64,000 nt of DNA, taken from contig JAEKNQ010000013.1 of NCBI GenBank assembly GCA_016464825.1, positions 1 to 64,000 on the forward strand. The letters are read 5' to 3'. Of this stretch, positions 16,142 to 25,301 are shown one piece after another. Numbering within the stretch: position 1 is the first letter of the stretch; each line of letters begins with the position of its first letter. Source of the stretch: Candidatus Dormiibacter inghamiae. Its GTDB lineage: Bacteria; Chloroflexota; Dormibacteria; Dormibacterales; Dormibacteraceae. Under the pieces are notes generated by a model. That model saw only the letters and a program-made list of their open reading frames with translations, was not told the origin of the DNA and searched no databases. Both the position numbers and the translations under genes were made by a program.

Positions 16142-17392
16142 CTAGCGTTCGAGCAGGGCGACCGACTCGACGTGGTACGTCTGCGGGAACATGTCGATCA
16201 GAGCCGCTCGCCGAACCCGATAACCGCCCTGCACCAGCAGTGCGAGGTCTCGGGCGTGGGTCGAAGGCTCGCAGCTGACGTAAACCAGGCGCTCGCAGCC
16301 CAACCGGAGAAGCTCAGCGATGGCGGCCGGCTCGCAGCCCGCCCGCGGCGGATCCAGCACCACTGCCTGATGGTCGCCGAGCCGGATCTGCCGCAGCGCC
16401 AGCTCGACCCGGCCGGGCAGCGGGTGGAAGTTGTGACTGCCGTTGATGCGCGCGTTGAGCTGCGACAGCTGGACAGCGGCCGGGTTTTCCTCCACAGCTG
16501 TCACCGAGCCGGCTTGGCGAGCGACCGCCAGGCTGATGGTCCCGATGCCTGCGTAGAGGTCCAGGACCGCGTCACCCGGTCCCGCGGCCAACATGCCAAG
16601 CACTACCTCGTAGAGCGCGAGCATCTGGCGGTAGTTGGTCTGCAGAAAGGTGTCGCTCCGGCAGCGAAAGCTCAGATCCCAAAACGAGAGCGTCATGGCG
16701 TCGTCGAGCAGCACCTGATCGGGTAGCAGGTCGCTGGCGGCCGCCGCCAGCTCACTGTTTCCGGCAGCGTCCCGGAGGCTCTTCCAGCGCGTGCGCCAGA
16801 GCAGGCCTCGACCCATCGGCTCCAGAGTCAGCAGGAGGCTGGCCAGGCCCTGAGCGCCGATCGACTCCATCGCCTGCCGGAAGGCCAGCATCGCCCGCTC
16901 GATGCGTTGTTCATGGATGGGGCAGGTGCGGACAGGAAGCACCGCGTGCGAGCGCATGCGGTGGAAACCGAACTCGAACGATTCGCCCCCGTACCGGGCT
17001 TCGAACTCACCGCGGATTCGGTAGCGCCAGGGGTCGGCCATGCCCAGCACAGGCGTGTCTGGGGGCAGCCGCAAGCCCGCCCGCTGCCAGGCGGCAGCCA
17101 CCACCTGGCGCTTGATCTCCAACTGCTGCGGATAGATCGCGTGCTGCCACTGGCAGCCACCGCAGGCGCCGAAATAGGGACAGGTGGGCTCGACCCGCGT
17201 GGCCGCGGCCTCGACCACGCGCTCGACGCTGGCGTAGGTCAGGCCCCCGCGCCTGCCCCGCGCCTGAGCCTTGACCAGTTCGCCTGGCAGGGCGTAGTAG
17301 ACGAGGTAGGTGCGACCCGCGTCGTGGGCGATGGTCGCCCCCCCGTGGGCGGCCGCCTCGGTCCGAAGCAGCAGGTCGGGCTCCGCGCTCAA
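16142..17392 (-). CDS. RNA uracil-C5 methyltransferase (RumA/TrmA family)
   Basis: The 416-residue protein has an N-terminal TRAM-like RNA-binding region, an iron-sulfur motif with Cys71, Cys77 and Cys80 (CPYFGACGGC) plus a later Cys (VRTCPIHEQ), then a SAM-binding domain with DLYAGIGTISLAVA. The catalytic region shows VVLDPPRAGCEPAAI and the nucleophile loop YVSCEPSTHARDL. Family members methylate uracil at C5 in 23S rRNA or tRNA; the exact site cannot be told from sequence, so no specific symbol is given. The start ATG overlaps the stop of the PHP gene by four bases, indicating coupling. Confidence 0.9.
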   Translation of the reverse strand: MSAEPDLLLRTEAAAHGGATIAHDAGRTYLVYYALPGELVKAQARGRRGGLTYASVERVVEAAATRVEPTCPYFGACGGCQWQHAIYPQQLEIKRQVVAAAWQRAGLRLPPDTPVLGMADPWRYRIRGEFEARYGGESFEFGFHRMRSHAVLPVRTCPIHEQRIERAMLAFRQAMESIGAQGLASLLLTLEPMGRGLLWRTRWKSLRDAAGNSELAAAASDLLPDQVLLDDAMTLSFWDLSFRCRSDTFLQTNYRQMLALYEVVLGMLAAGPGDAVLDLYAGIGTISLAVARQAGSVTAVEENPAAVQLSQLNARINGSHNFHPLPGRVELALRQIRLGDHQAVVLDPPRAGCEPAAIAELLRLGCERLVYVSCEPSTHARDLALLVQGGYRVRRAALIDMFPQTYHVESVALLER

Positions 17393-18198
17393 CGCAGCCA
17401 GTGCCCGGCCGGGTCGTCGTTAGCTCGAAACCCTGCCGCCTCCGCCAGCTGAGCGGCTTCCCGGAACCCTGCGGCGATGAAGGCCGGCTCATGTGAGTCG
17501 CTGCCGAAGGAGATGGCTCGACCCCCCTCCTCCGCCCACCAGCCCAGCACGCGCGCACCGGGACAGAGACCGCGCTCGGCGGGCGCGCCGCGAGTTGTGT
17601 TGACCTCCAGCGCCGCACCGCGCCGGCCAAGCTCACGGAGAACTTCGCGCAGCTCAGCCTCGAACTCGCCTTCCGCGTAGGTCAGCTCGTGATGCGGCCA
17701 GTAGCGCTTGTAGTAGTCAAGGTGAGCCAGGGCGGCGAATGTCTGGGAGGAGGTGACCAGCGCCAGCGTCTCCGCCAGGTAGGCGCGAACGGCCGCCGGC
17801 GCCTCGGCCGTGGTCAGCTGCTTCATCTGCGAGGCGTCGATCTCGCGGCCTCGCCAGGAAAAGCAGTGAACCGAGCCCAAGACCCGATCCAGCGGGCCGG
17901 CTCCCAGAACTTCGGCCACTTCCTCCGCATGCCTGTGCGGCTCGCCGAGTTCGACTCCACTCACTATGCGGAGTTCGGGAAAGAGCGATCGGCAGCGCTT
18001 GATCTCGACCAGGTATGCCTGCACATCAAGGGGCCGCATGTCCGCATGGACGCTGAAGGCGAAGTCGGCGTGCTCGGTGAAGGCGACAGCGCGCAAGCCG
18101 ACTTTCACAGCCTGCCTGCAGGTCGCCTCCATGTCGCCCCGAGCTGCATCCCAGGAGAACTGGGTGTGCACGTGGAGATCACCGGGCAGCTCACACAT
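17389..18198 (-). CDS. PHP-domain metal phosphoesterase (histidinol-phosphatase-like)
   Basis: The 269-residue protein carries the four PHP motifs: DLHVHTQFS (residues 7-15), FTEHADF, the GVELGEP segment, and a C-terminal GSDSHEP. These His/Asp residues hold a trinuclear metal centre that hydrolyses phosphate esters. The overall pattern (LGSVHCF, LAHLDYYKRY, LEVNTTRG) resembles HisK/PHP histidinol phosphatase, but no histidine genes are near, so the substrate is open. It is translationally coupled to the RNA methyltransferase gene downstream. Confidence 0.85.
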   Translation of the reverse strand: MCELPGDLHVHTQFSWDAARGDMEATCRQAVKVGLRAVAFTEHADFAFSVHADMRPLDVQAYLVEIKRCRSLFPELRIVSGVELGEPHRHAEEVAEVLGAGPLDRVLGSVHCFSWRGREIDASQMKQLTTAEAPAAVRAYLAETLALVTSSQTFAALAHLDYYKRYWPHHELTYAEGEFEAELREVLRELGRRGAALEVNTTRGAPAERGLCPGARVLGWWAEEGGRAISFGSDSHEPAFIAAGFREAAQLAEAAGFRANDDPAGHWLR

Positions 18199-18312
18199 TC
18201 GTTCAGCCTACGGAGTGGCCCGTCAAGGGAAAAAGCGCCGCTGACCCGGGAACCGAAGCTGCCGACCAGGCATTAGACGGGGCCGGCCAGCCCCTCACCG
18301 ATCGGCGATTGC

Positions 18313-19062
18313 TTAGCTGATCGAGCCGGCCAGTTGAGATGCCTGCGTTGGAGCGGAGGCGCCGTCGGGGCCTGCCTCGAGCGTCACTGCCACCTTTCGG
18401 ACCGTGCGCACATCCCGGTTGACGACCAGCGTGTAAGTCCCCCGCTGATCGGGTGTGAAGACACCCGCCGGCAGCGGCCGGCCATCGTCGCCGATGAGCC
18501 ACAGCTCGTAGACCTTGCCTGCGGGCGCCTGCGGCATCTTCTCGAACGAGACCAGAGCCAGCCGGTCCTGCGAAACCGTCGTAACCGTCGCCTGGGAACC
18601 CGCCATTTCCCCCTGGCCGAGGATCTGATGCGAGGTGGGCGGCCGATTGAGCTGTTGCTGGAGATTCACGTTCCAAGCCCCCAGCCCGAGGAGTCCTACG
18701 GTGAGCACCGCCACCGCCGCGTTGGCTGCCCACGACGGCCACTGCCAGCGTGGCTGAGAGGATCGCCGCCCGGTGCGAAGCCGCTGTAGGGGCAGCACGC
18801 GAGCCGGTCCCCGCTCGGCGCGCTCACCCGGCGGGCTGGCTGCGGCCGCGCTCAGAATCTGAGTCCGGAGCCGGCTGGGCGGCCGCACTTCGGCCACCGC
18901 CAGGGGAATCGCCGCAGCGGCCATCGACAGCCGGTTCAGCAGCTCCCGGCAGCTGGCACAAGCCTCGACGTGGGCACTGACGGTCTCGCGCTCATCCGGC
19001 TCCAGGGCCCCGAGGGCGTACGCCGCCACCATCTCTTCCAGGCTGTCGTGGTTAGGCGTCAT
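18313..19062 (-). CDS. Membrane anti-sigma factor (zinc-finger ASD, RskA-like C-terminus)
   Basis: From the ATG at 19062 the product is 249 residues. The N-terminus holds a zinc anti-sigma domain with the H-x3-C-x2-C motif at His31, Cys35, Cys38 (HVEACASC). One transmembrane helix follows at about 120-140 (ANAAVAVLTVGLLGLGAW). The outer domain matches the RskA C-terminal family (GKVYELWLIGDDGRPLPAGVF, and a final VTLEAGPDGASAPTQ). It should hold the neighbouring ECF sigma factor inactive at the membrane until an external signal triggers release. The start overlaps the sigma gene stop by 11 bases. An upstream ATG would add 16 residues lying inside the sigma gene and is less likely. Confidence 0.9.
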   Translation of the reverse strand: MTPNHDSLEEMVAAYALGALEPDERETVSAHVEACASCRELLNRLSMAAAAIPLAVAEVRPPSRLRTQILSAAAASPPGERAERGPARVLPLQRLRTGRRSSQPRWQWPSWAANAAVAVLTVGLLGLGAWNVNLQQQLNRPPTSHQILGQGEMAGSQATVTTVSQDRLALVSFEKMPQAPAGKVYELWLIGDDGRPLPAGVFTPDQRGTYTLVVNRDVRTVRKVAVTLEAGPDGASAPTQASQLAGSIS

Positions 19063-19642
19063 CGATAAGACCTCTGCCCTGCAGATACGAATGAAGTTTC
19101 TCCAAGGCAAGCCGCATCCTGCCTTTGATGGTGCTCAGCGGCACGTTTACGCTCTCGGCTATCTCCTTCTGCGTGTAGCCGTGGTAGAAAGCCAGCTCCA
19201 CCGCCTGGCGCTGCTCCTGAGGCAGGCGCTCCAGCGCCTCCTGGATCAGCTCTCGCTCCATCCCCTGCACCACCTCGCGCCAAGGATTCGAGCCCTCGCC
19301 GGCTGCCTCGGCGTCGAAAGGTATCTCACGCTCCCGCCGTTCGTGCGCGGCCCGGCCTCGGAGGTGGTCGATGGAACGGTTGCGGACGGCGGTGATCAGC
19401 CAGGTGCGCAGCGAGCCGCGGTTGATGTCGAACCTGGAGGAGCTGTTCCAGAGCTTCAGGAAGCACTCCTGAACGACGTCCTCCGACCGACCGTGGTCGC
19501 CCAGGACACGCATGGCGACTGAATACGCAAGCGTGCCGTAGCGATCGTAGAGGCGCTCCAAGCCGGCGACATCTCCTCGCTGCAGTGCCTCCGCGATGGC
19601 GCCGTCTGAGTCGTCAGCGTCCTCCCTCAACCGGATTGCCAT
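19052..19642 (-). CDS. ECF RNA polymerase sigma factor (SigK-like)
   Basis: From the ATG at 19642 the protein is 196 residues. Region 2 is visible as YDRYGTLAYSVAMRVLGD and SEDVVQECFLKLW, and region 4 as LPQEQRQAVELAFYHGYTQKEIAESVNVP with the helix-turn-helix STIKGRMRLALEKL. There is no region 3, as expected of group 4 sigma factors. A longer frame to 19726 would overlap gatB, so the internal ATG, 25 bases after the gatB stop, is preferred. The next gene is its anti-sigma. The pair belongs to the SigK/RskA type, which responds to envelope or redox stress in other bacteria. Confidence 0.9.
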   Translation of the reverse strand: MAIRLREDADDSDGAIAEALQRGDVAGLERLYDRYGTLAYSVAMRVLGDHGRSEDVVQECFLKLWNSSSRFDINRGSLRTWLITAVRNRSIDHLRGRAAHERREREIPFDAEAAGEGSNPWREVVQGMERELIQEALERLPQEQRQAVELAFYHGYTQKEIAESVNVPLSTIKGRMRLALEKLHSYLQGRGLIDDA

Positions 19643-19667
19643 GCAAGAGAGGTACGCAGCGCGCGTC

Positions 19668-21060
19668 TCACTGCGACAATCTATCCCTGAGCAGGCGGCT
19701 GGCGACCTTGAGATTGGCAGTGCCACCTGTTCTCTCCTTCACGGCGCCCAGAAGCGCGCCCACCGCCTGCTGCCTGCCTGCCCGGAAGTCGGCAACCGCT
19801 TGGGGTTGCGCCGCTATGACTTCCTCGATGACGCCTGCCAGCGCTGCCTCGTCGCTCACCTGGGCCAGACCCAGCGCTTGGACCACCTCCTGAGGCTGCC
19901 GCCCGCTAGCCTCGGCCTCGCGCTGAACCTCGCGGCCCTGGTCCCGGTTGATGACAGCCTGCTCGATCAGCCGCAGCAGCTCCGCCAGGTGTGCCGGGCC
20001 GAGCTTCGGGTCGGCGGCAATGATCCAGTTGGCAGTGATCCTAGCCTCGGCGCCCGCTGCCACTGTCTCCTCCAGCAGGCGGGAGCGGTCCGGATCTTCC
20101 ACGAACAGCCTGGCGTCGGATTCGGAGAGCCGGTACTGGCTGCGGAAGCGCTCCCGCTTCCGGGCCGGCAGCTCCGGCAGAGCCTGGCGAAGATGGCTCA
20201 CCCAGCCACTGTCCAAGTGGAGCGGCGGCAGGTCGGGCTCGGGAAAATAGCGGTAGTCGTGCGCCTCTTCCTTCGAGCGCTGGGTGAAGGTTCGCTGCTG
20301 CGCCTCGGACCAGCCGCGCGTCTCCTGGACCACCTGGCCGCCCTCCTCCAGCACGTCGACCTGGCGCTCGATCTCGTGCGCCACCGCTCGCTGCAGGGCG
20401 CGGAAGGAGTTGATGTTCTTGAGCTCGGTCTTGACGCCAAGAGCACTCTCCCCGACTTTTCGCACTGACACGTTGGCTTCTGCCCGGAGCTGGCCCTTCT
20501 CCATGTCGGCCTCCGAGACGCCGACGGCTCGGAACAGATCCCGGAGCTCGATCGCGTAGTCCCGGGCCGCCTCGGCGGAGTGAAGGTCAGGCTCGCTGAC
20601 CACCTCCATGAGCGGCACGCCGGCGCGGTTCAGATCGACCAGCGACTCCTCGGCGCTGTGCAGCGCGTCTCCGGCGTGAAGCAGCTTGCCCGTGTCCTCC
20701 TCCAAGTGGACTCGGGTGATGCGCACAGTCCGCTCGCCGACCAGAAGGCTGCCGCCGCGCGCGATGGGCAGGTCGTACTGGCTGATCTGATAGCCCTTGG
20801 GAAGGTCGGGATAGAAGTAGTTCTTGCGATCGAACTTGGTGTGCTCGGCCACCTCGCACTGCAGGGCTACGGCCGCCTTGACCACCTTCTCAACAGCGCT
20901 CTCATTGGCGGTTGGCAGGACGCCTGGGAGGCCGAGGCAGACCGGGCAGACGTTGCCGTTCGGCGGCGCCGCCAGGTAGTCGCTGGAGCAACCGCAGAAC
21001 ATCTTCGTGCGGGTGGCGAGCTGCACATGCACCTCCATGCCGATCACTGGCTCCCAGTCG

Positions 21061-21071
<11 letters not shown>
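19668..21071 (-). CDS. gatB: Asp-tRNA(Asn)/Glu-tRNA(Gln) amidotransferase subunit B
   Basis: The 467-residue protein (start ATG 21071) begins WEPVIGMEVHVQLATRTKMFCGC and carries the zinc-binding cysteines (CGCSSDY, VCPVCLGLPG). The kinase core shows FDRKNYFYPDLPKGYQISQYDLPI and DLNRAGVPLMEVVSEPD, and a YqeY-like tail (about 320-467) holds the tRNA. GatB phosphorylates the misacylated tRNA and, with GatA and GatC, turns Glu-tRNA(Gln) or Asp-tRNA(Asn) into Gln- or Asn-tRNA. The start overlaps the gatA stop by 11 bases. Confidence 0.96.
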
Positions 21072-22487
<1,416 letters not shown>

Positions 22488-22488
<1 letters not shown>

Positions 22489-22784
22489 TAAGCGTCGCCG
22501 GAATCCTGGATGGCCTTCACCACGAAGTAGCCGTCACGCGCTTCAGGTGCATTGGCCAGGGCTTCTTCGGGGCTGAGCCGGGGCAGCGGCTCGTCCTGGC
22601 GCAGGCGGTTGGCCAGGGGCACCACCTGCGCTGTTGGGGGAATCGCCTCGGTGTCGACCTCTCGCAGGCGATCGATATGGGCCAGTATCCCGCCCAGCTG
22701 AGCGGCGTAGAACTCCTCTTCCGCTGGCTCCAGCCCCAGCCTGGCGAGCAGGGCCACATGCCGGACGTCCTCACGGGAAAGCAC
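22488..22784 (-). CDS. gatC: Asp-tRNA(Asn)/Glu-tRNA(Gln) amidotransferase subunit C
   Basis: This small subunit (98 residues from GTG 22784) clamps GatA to GatB. It starts LSREDVRHVALLARLGLEPAEEE, the family pattern, and continues with AQLGGILAHIDRLREVDTE, PLANRLRQDEP and a C-terminal RDGYFVVKAIQ. A TTG at 22811 is another possible start and would overlap the zinc-ribbon gene; alignment with typical GatC favours the GTG. No clear Shine-Dalgarno sequence precedes either, so translation may be coupled to the gene upstream. Confidence 0.93.
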
Positions 22785-22794
22785 GCGCGGCAGT

Positions 22795-23328
22795 CTACCG
22801 GCGGCCGCCAAAGGCTGAGCCCGAGGCAGACAGCGGCCGCCAGAGGTAGAAGATGACTACAGCCGCCACCGGCAGTGCCACGCAGGTGAGGCTCCAGAGC
22901 ACCGCCGCCACAGTCGCCACAGGCTTGGCCCAGCGCTTTCCGAGCGTCAGGCCGATCGCCGCCACGAGGTGACACAGGGAGAGCAGCCCCAGATAGACGA
23001 CCACGAGGCTGACCACCTGGCGAAGTGCGCCGCTGTCGATCTTTTGCGCTGCAGCAGCCTGGTTCAGTGTGTCGGGGAGGACCAGCCCTATCGCGTAGAG
23101 CAGGCAGAGAGCCATGCTGAGCCCGGCGCCGAGCCAGTAGAGCACTGTGATCCAGATGCGCACCCGCCCCGGCCGCGCAGGTGCCTGTTCAACGGTTGGC
23201 TGCGAGCTGGCTGCCGGCCAGGCCGAGCTCGCCGTCGGCGCGCCGTTTCCGCTCAGGTGAGCGCCGCAGTAGCCGCAGAACCGTGCCTCTTGCGGGAGCC
23301 GGCCTCCGCAGCGCGGGCACGCTGTCAC
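22795..23328 (-). CDS. Zinc-ribbon membrane protein of unknown function
   Basis: The 177-residue protein opens with a zinc ribbon (CPRCGGRLPQEARFCGYCG, Cys4, Cys7, Cys18, Cys21), then a Ser/Pro/Ala linker (about 25-52) and three or four transmembrane helices (about 57-83, 103-127, 133-162). Such ribbons plus helices are common in uncharacterised bacterial envelope proteins. The GTG start overlaps the ligA stop by four bases (GTGA), so it is translated with ligA, and gatC follows directly. A link with replication or translation is not shown by anything except the operon. Confidence 0.75.
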   Translation of the reverse strand: MTACPRCGGRLPQEARFCGYCGAHLSGNGAPTASSAWPAASSQPTVEQAPARPGRVRIWITVLYWLGAGLSMALCLLYAIGLVLPDTLNQAAAAQKIDSGALRQVVSLVVVYLGLLSLCHLVAAIGLTLGKRWAKPVATVAAVLWSLTCVALPVAAVVIFYLWRPLSASGSAFGGRR

Positions 23329-25301
23329 CTGCCGAGCAGCGCGAAGAACGCTTCCTCATCCAGCACCCGAAGCTTCAGCCTCTGTGCCTTCTCCAGCTTG
23401 GAGCCCGCCGCCTCCCCGGCCACCACGTAATGCGTGCGGGCACTAACGCCACCTGTGGCCTTGCCGCCTAGCTGCCTGACCAGCTCCTCCGCCTCGGGCC
23501 TGCTCATCCGCTCCAGTGTCCCCGTGAAGACGAAAATCTTGCCGGACAACGCTCCTTGCGGCGCAGCGGCCACCGGCTGCGGTCGGACTCCGGCGTCCAG
23601 CAGGCGGCGGGCGAGCTCGCCCCCGGTGCCGGCAAAGAACCGATGGATCTCGGCGGCCATGCTGGCGCCCACTCCCTCCACATTGATCAGCTCTGCCTCG
23701 TCGGCTTCTGCGAGCCGCTCCAGGGTGTTGAACTCGCGTGCCAACAACTCGGCGGTAGCGCTCCCCACCTGCGGGATGCCGAGGGCGTAGAGGAAGCGAT
23801 CCAGCGGCCGGTCGCGGCTCTCCTGCAGTCGCTGGAACAGCTTCTGGGCCGACTTCACGGCAAAGCGATCCAGGTCGATCAGCTGCTCGACCTGCAGCCG
23901 ATAGAGATCCGAGGGGTCTTGAACCAGCTCACGCTGGATCAACTGCTGCAGCGTGGAGAGCCCCAGCCCATCGATGTCCATCGCGCCCCGGCCGGCAAAA
24001 TGGCGAAGCCGCTCCAGCCGCTGCGCCGGACAGAAGGGATTGATGCAGCGATGGGCGATGTAGGGCTCTTCTCGCACCACGTCGCCGCCGCAGACGGGGC
24101 ACTTGGCAGGCATCTTCCAGCCTGGCTTCGGCTCGGGGACGGAGACTACTTCGGGGATGACGTCACCCGCCCTCTGGACCACCACTGTGGCGCCGGGATA
24201 GACGCCCTTCTGGTTGACCAGGGCCTCGTTATGAAGGGTCGCGTTGCGAACTGTCACTCCCCCGACGATCACCGGACGCAGGTGCGCCACGGGCGTCAGC
24301 ACTCCTGTCCTGCCGACGTAGCAGACGATCTCCTCAACCTGCGTCTCCTGCTGCTCGGCCGCGTACTTGTAGGCGACCGCCCAGCGCGGCGAGCGGGCGA
24401 CGAAGCCCAGCTCCTGCTGCTGGTCGTGGCGATCGATTTTGACCACCACCCCGTCGATCTCATGGTCGAGTTCGTGGCGGTGCTGCTGCCAGTGGTGGTG
24501 ATACTCGATCACTCCTTCGATATTCTCGAAGCGAGCTCGGTTGGGGTTGACCCGGAGGTCCATGGCTGCCAGGCCTTCCAGCACCTCCCACTGGCTCCGG
24601 CTGCGCCCGGCGGGATCGAGGGCGTACATGAACGTCTGCAGGTTCCGGCCGGCGGTGACCCCGGGATCGATCTGGCGCACGCTGCCGGCGGCAGCGTTGC
24701 GCGGGTTCATGAAGGGCTGGCGGCCGGCGGCCTCCATGTCCCGATTCAGCTTCTCGAATGCGGCCAGAGGGAAGTAAACCTCCCCGCGCACCTCAAAGGT
24801 GACCGGCAGGCCCGCCAGCGGCTCGATCGCCAGCGGCACGCTCCTCAACGTTCGGACGTTGGCTGTCACGTCTTCTCCCACCTGTCCATCGCCGCGCGTA
24901 GCCGCCCGCACGAGCTTGCCGTGGTCGTAGGTAAGGCTCATGGCCAGCCCATCGATCTTCAGCTCGCAGACGTAGACCAGGCTCCGGCCTGCAAGTGCCC
25001 TAACCCGCCGGTCGAAGGCCAGAACCTCCTCCACATCGAAGGCGTTCTGCAAGCTCAGCATCGGTGAGCGATGGCGGACCTTGGCGAACTGTTCACTGGC
25101 GGTCCCGCCGACCCGCTGGGTGGGCGAATCAGGCTCGACCAAGTCGGGATGCTGCTCCTCCAGCTGGCGCAGCTCCAGGAAGAGGGCGTCGTACTGAGCG
25201 TCGGTCAGCTCGGGCTGATCGAGAACGTAGTAGAGGTGCTCGTGGCGGCGGATCTCGGCCCGCAGCTGCTCCAGCCGCCGCGTCGCCGGGTTGACTTTCA
25301 C
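23325..25301 (-). CDS. ligA: NAD-dependent DNA ligase
   Basis: Starting at GTG 25301 the product is 658 residues. The frame stays open for 131 codons upstream inside pcrA, but that extension is Arg/Gly-rich and not ligase. Domain Ia holds YYVLDQPELTDAQYD; the adenylation motif is CELKIDG with nucleophile Lys115. An OB fold, a four-Cys zinc finger (CPVCGG...HRCINPFCPAQ), helix-hairpin-helix repeats and a C-terminal BRCT domain (GKIFVFTGTLERMSRPEAE) follow. It seals nicks using NAD in replication and repair. The start overlaps the pcrA stop by four bases (GTGA). Confidence 0.96.
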   Translation of the reverse strand: MKVNPATRRLEQLRAEIRRHEHLYYVLDQPELTDAQYDALFLELRQLEEQHPDLVEPDSPTQRVGGTASEQFAKVRHRSPMLSLQNAFDVEEVLAFDRRVRALAGRSLVYVCELKIDGLAMSLTYDHGKLVRAATRGDGQVGEDVTANVRTLRSVPLAIEPLAGLPVTFEVRGEVYFPLAAFEKLNRDMEAAGRQPFMNPRNAAAGSVRQIDPGVTAGRNLQTFMYALDPAGRSRSQWEVLEGLAAMDLRVNPNRARFENIEGVIEYHHHWQQHRHELDHEIDGVVVKIDRHDQQQELGFVARSPRWAVAYKYAAEQQETQVEEIVCYVGRTGVLTPVAHLRPVIVGGVTVRNATLHNEALVNQKGVYPGATVVVQRAGDVIPEVVSVPEPKPGWKMPAKCPVCGGDVVREEPYIAHRCINPFCPAQRLERLRHFAGRGAMDIDGLGLSTLQQLIQRELVQDPSDLYRLQVEQLIDLDRFAVKSAQKLFQRLQESRDRPLDRFLYALGIPQVGSATAELLAREFNTLERLAEADEAELINVEGVGASMAAEIHRFFAGTGGELARRLLDAGVRPQPVAAAPQGALSGKIFVFTGTLERMSRPEAEELVRQLGGKATGGVSARTHYVVAGEAAGSKLEKAQRLKLRVLDEEAFFALLGR

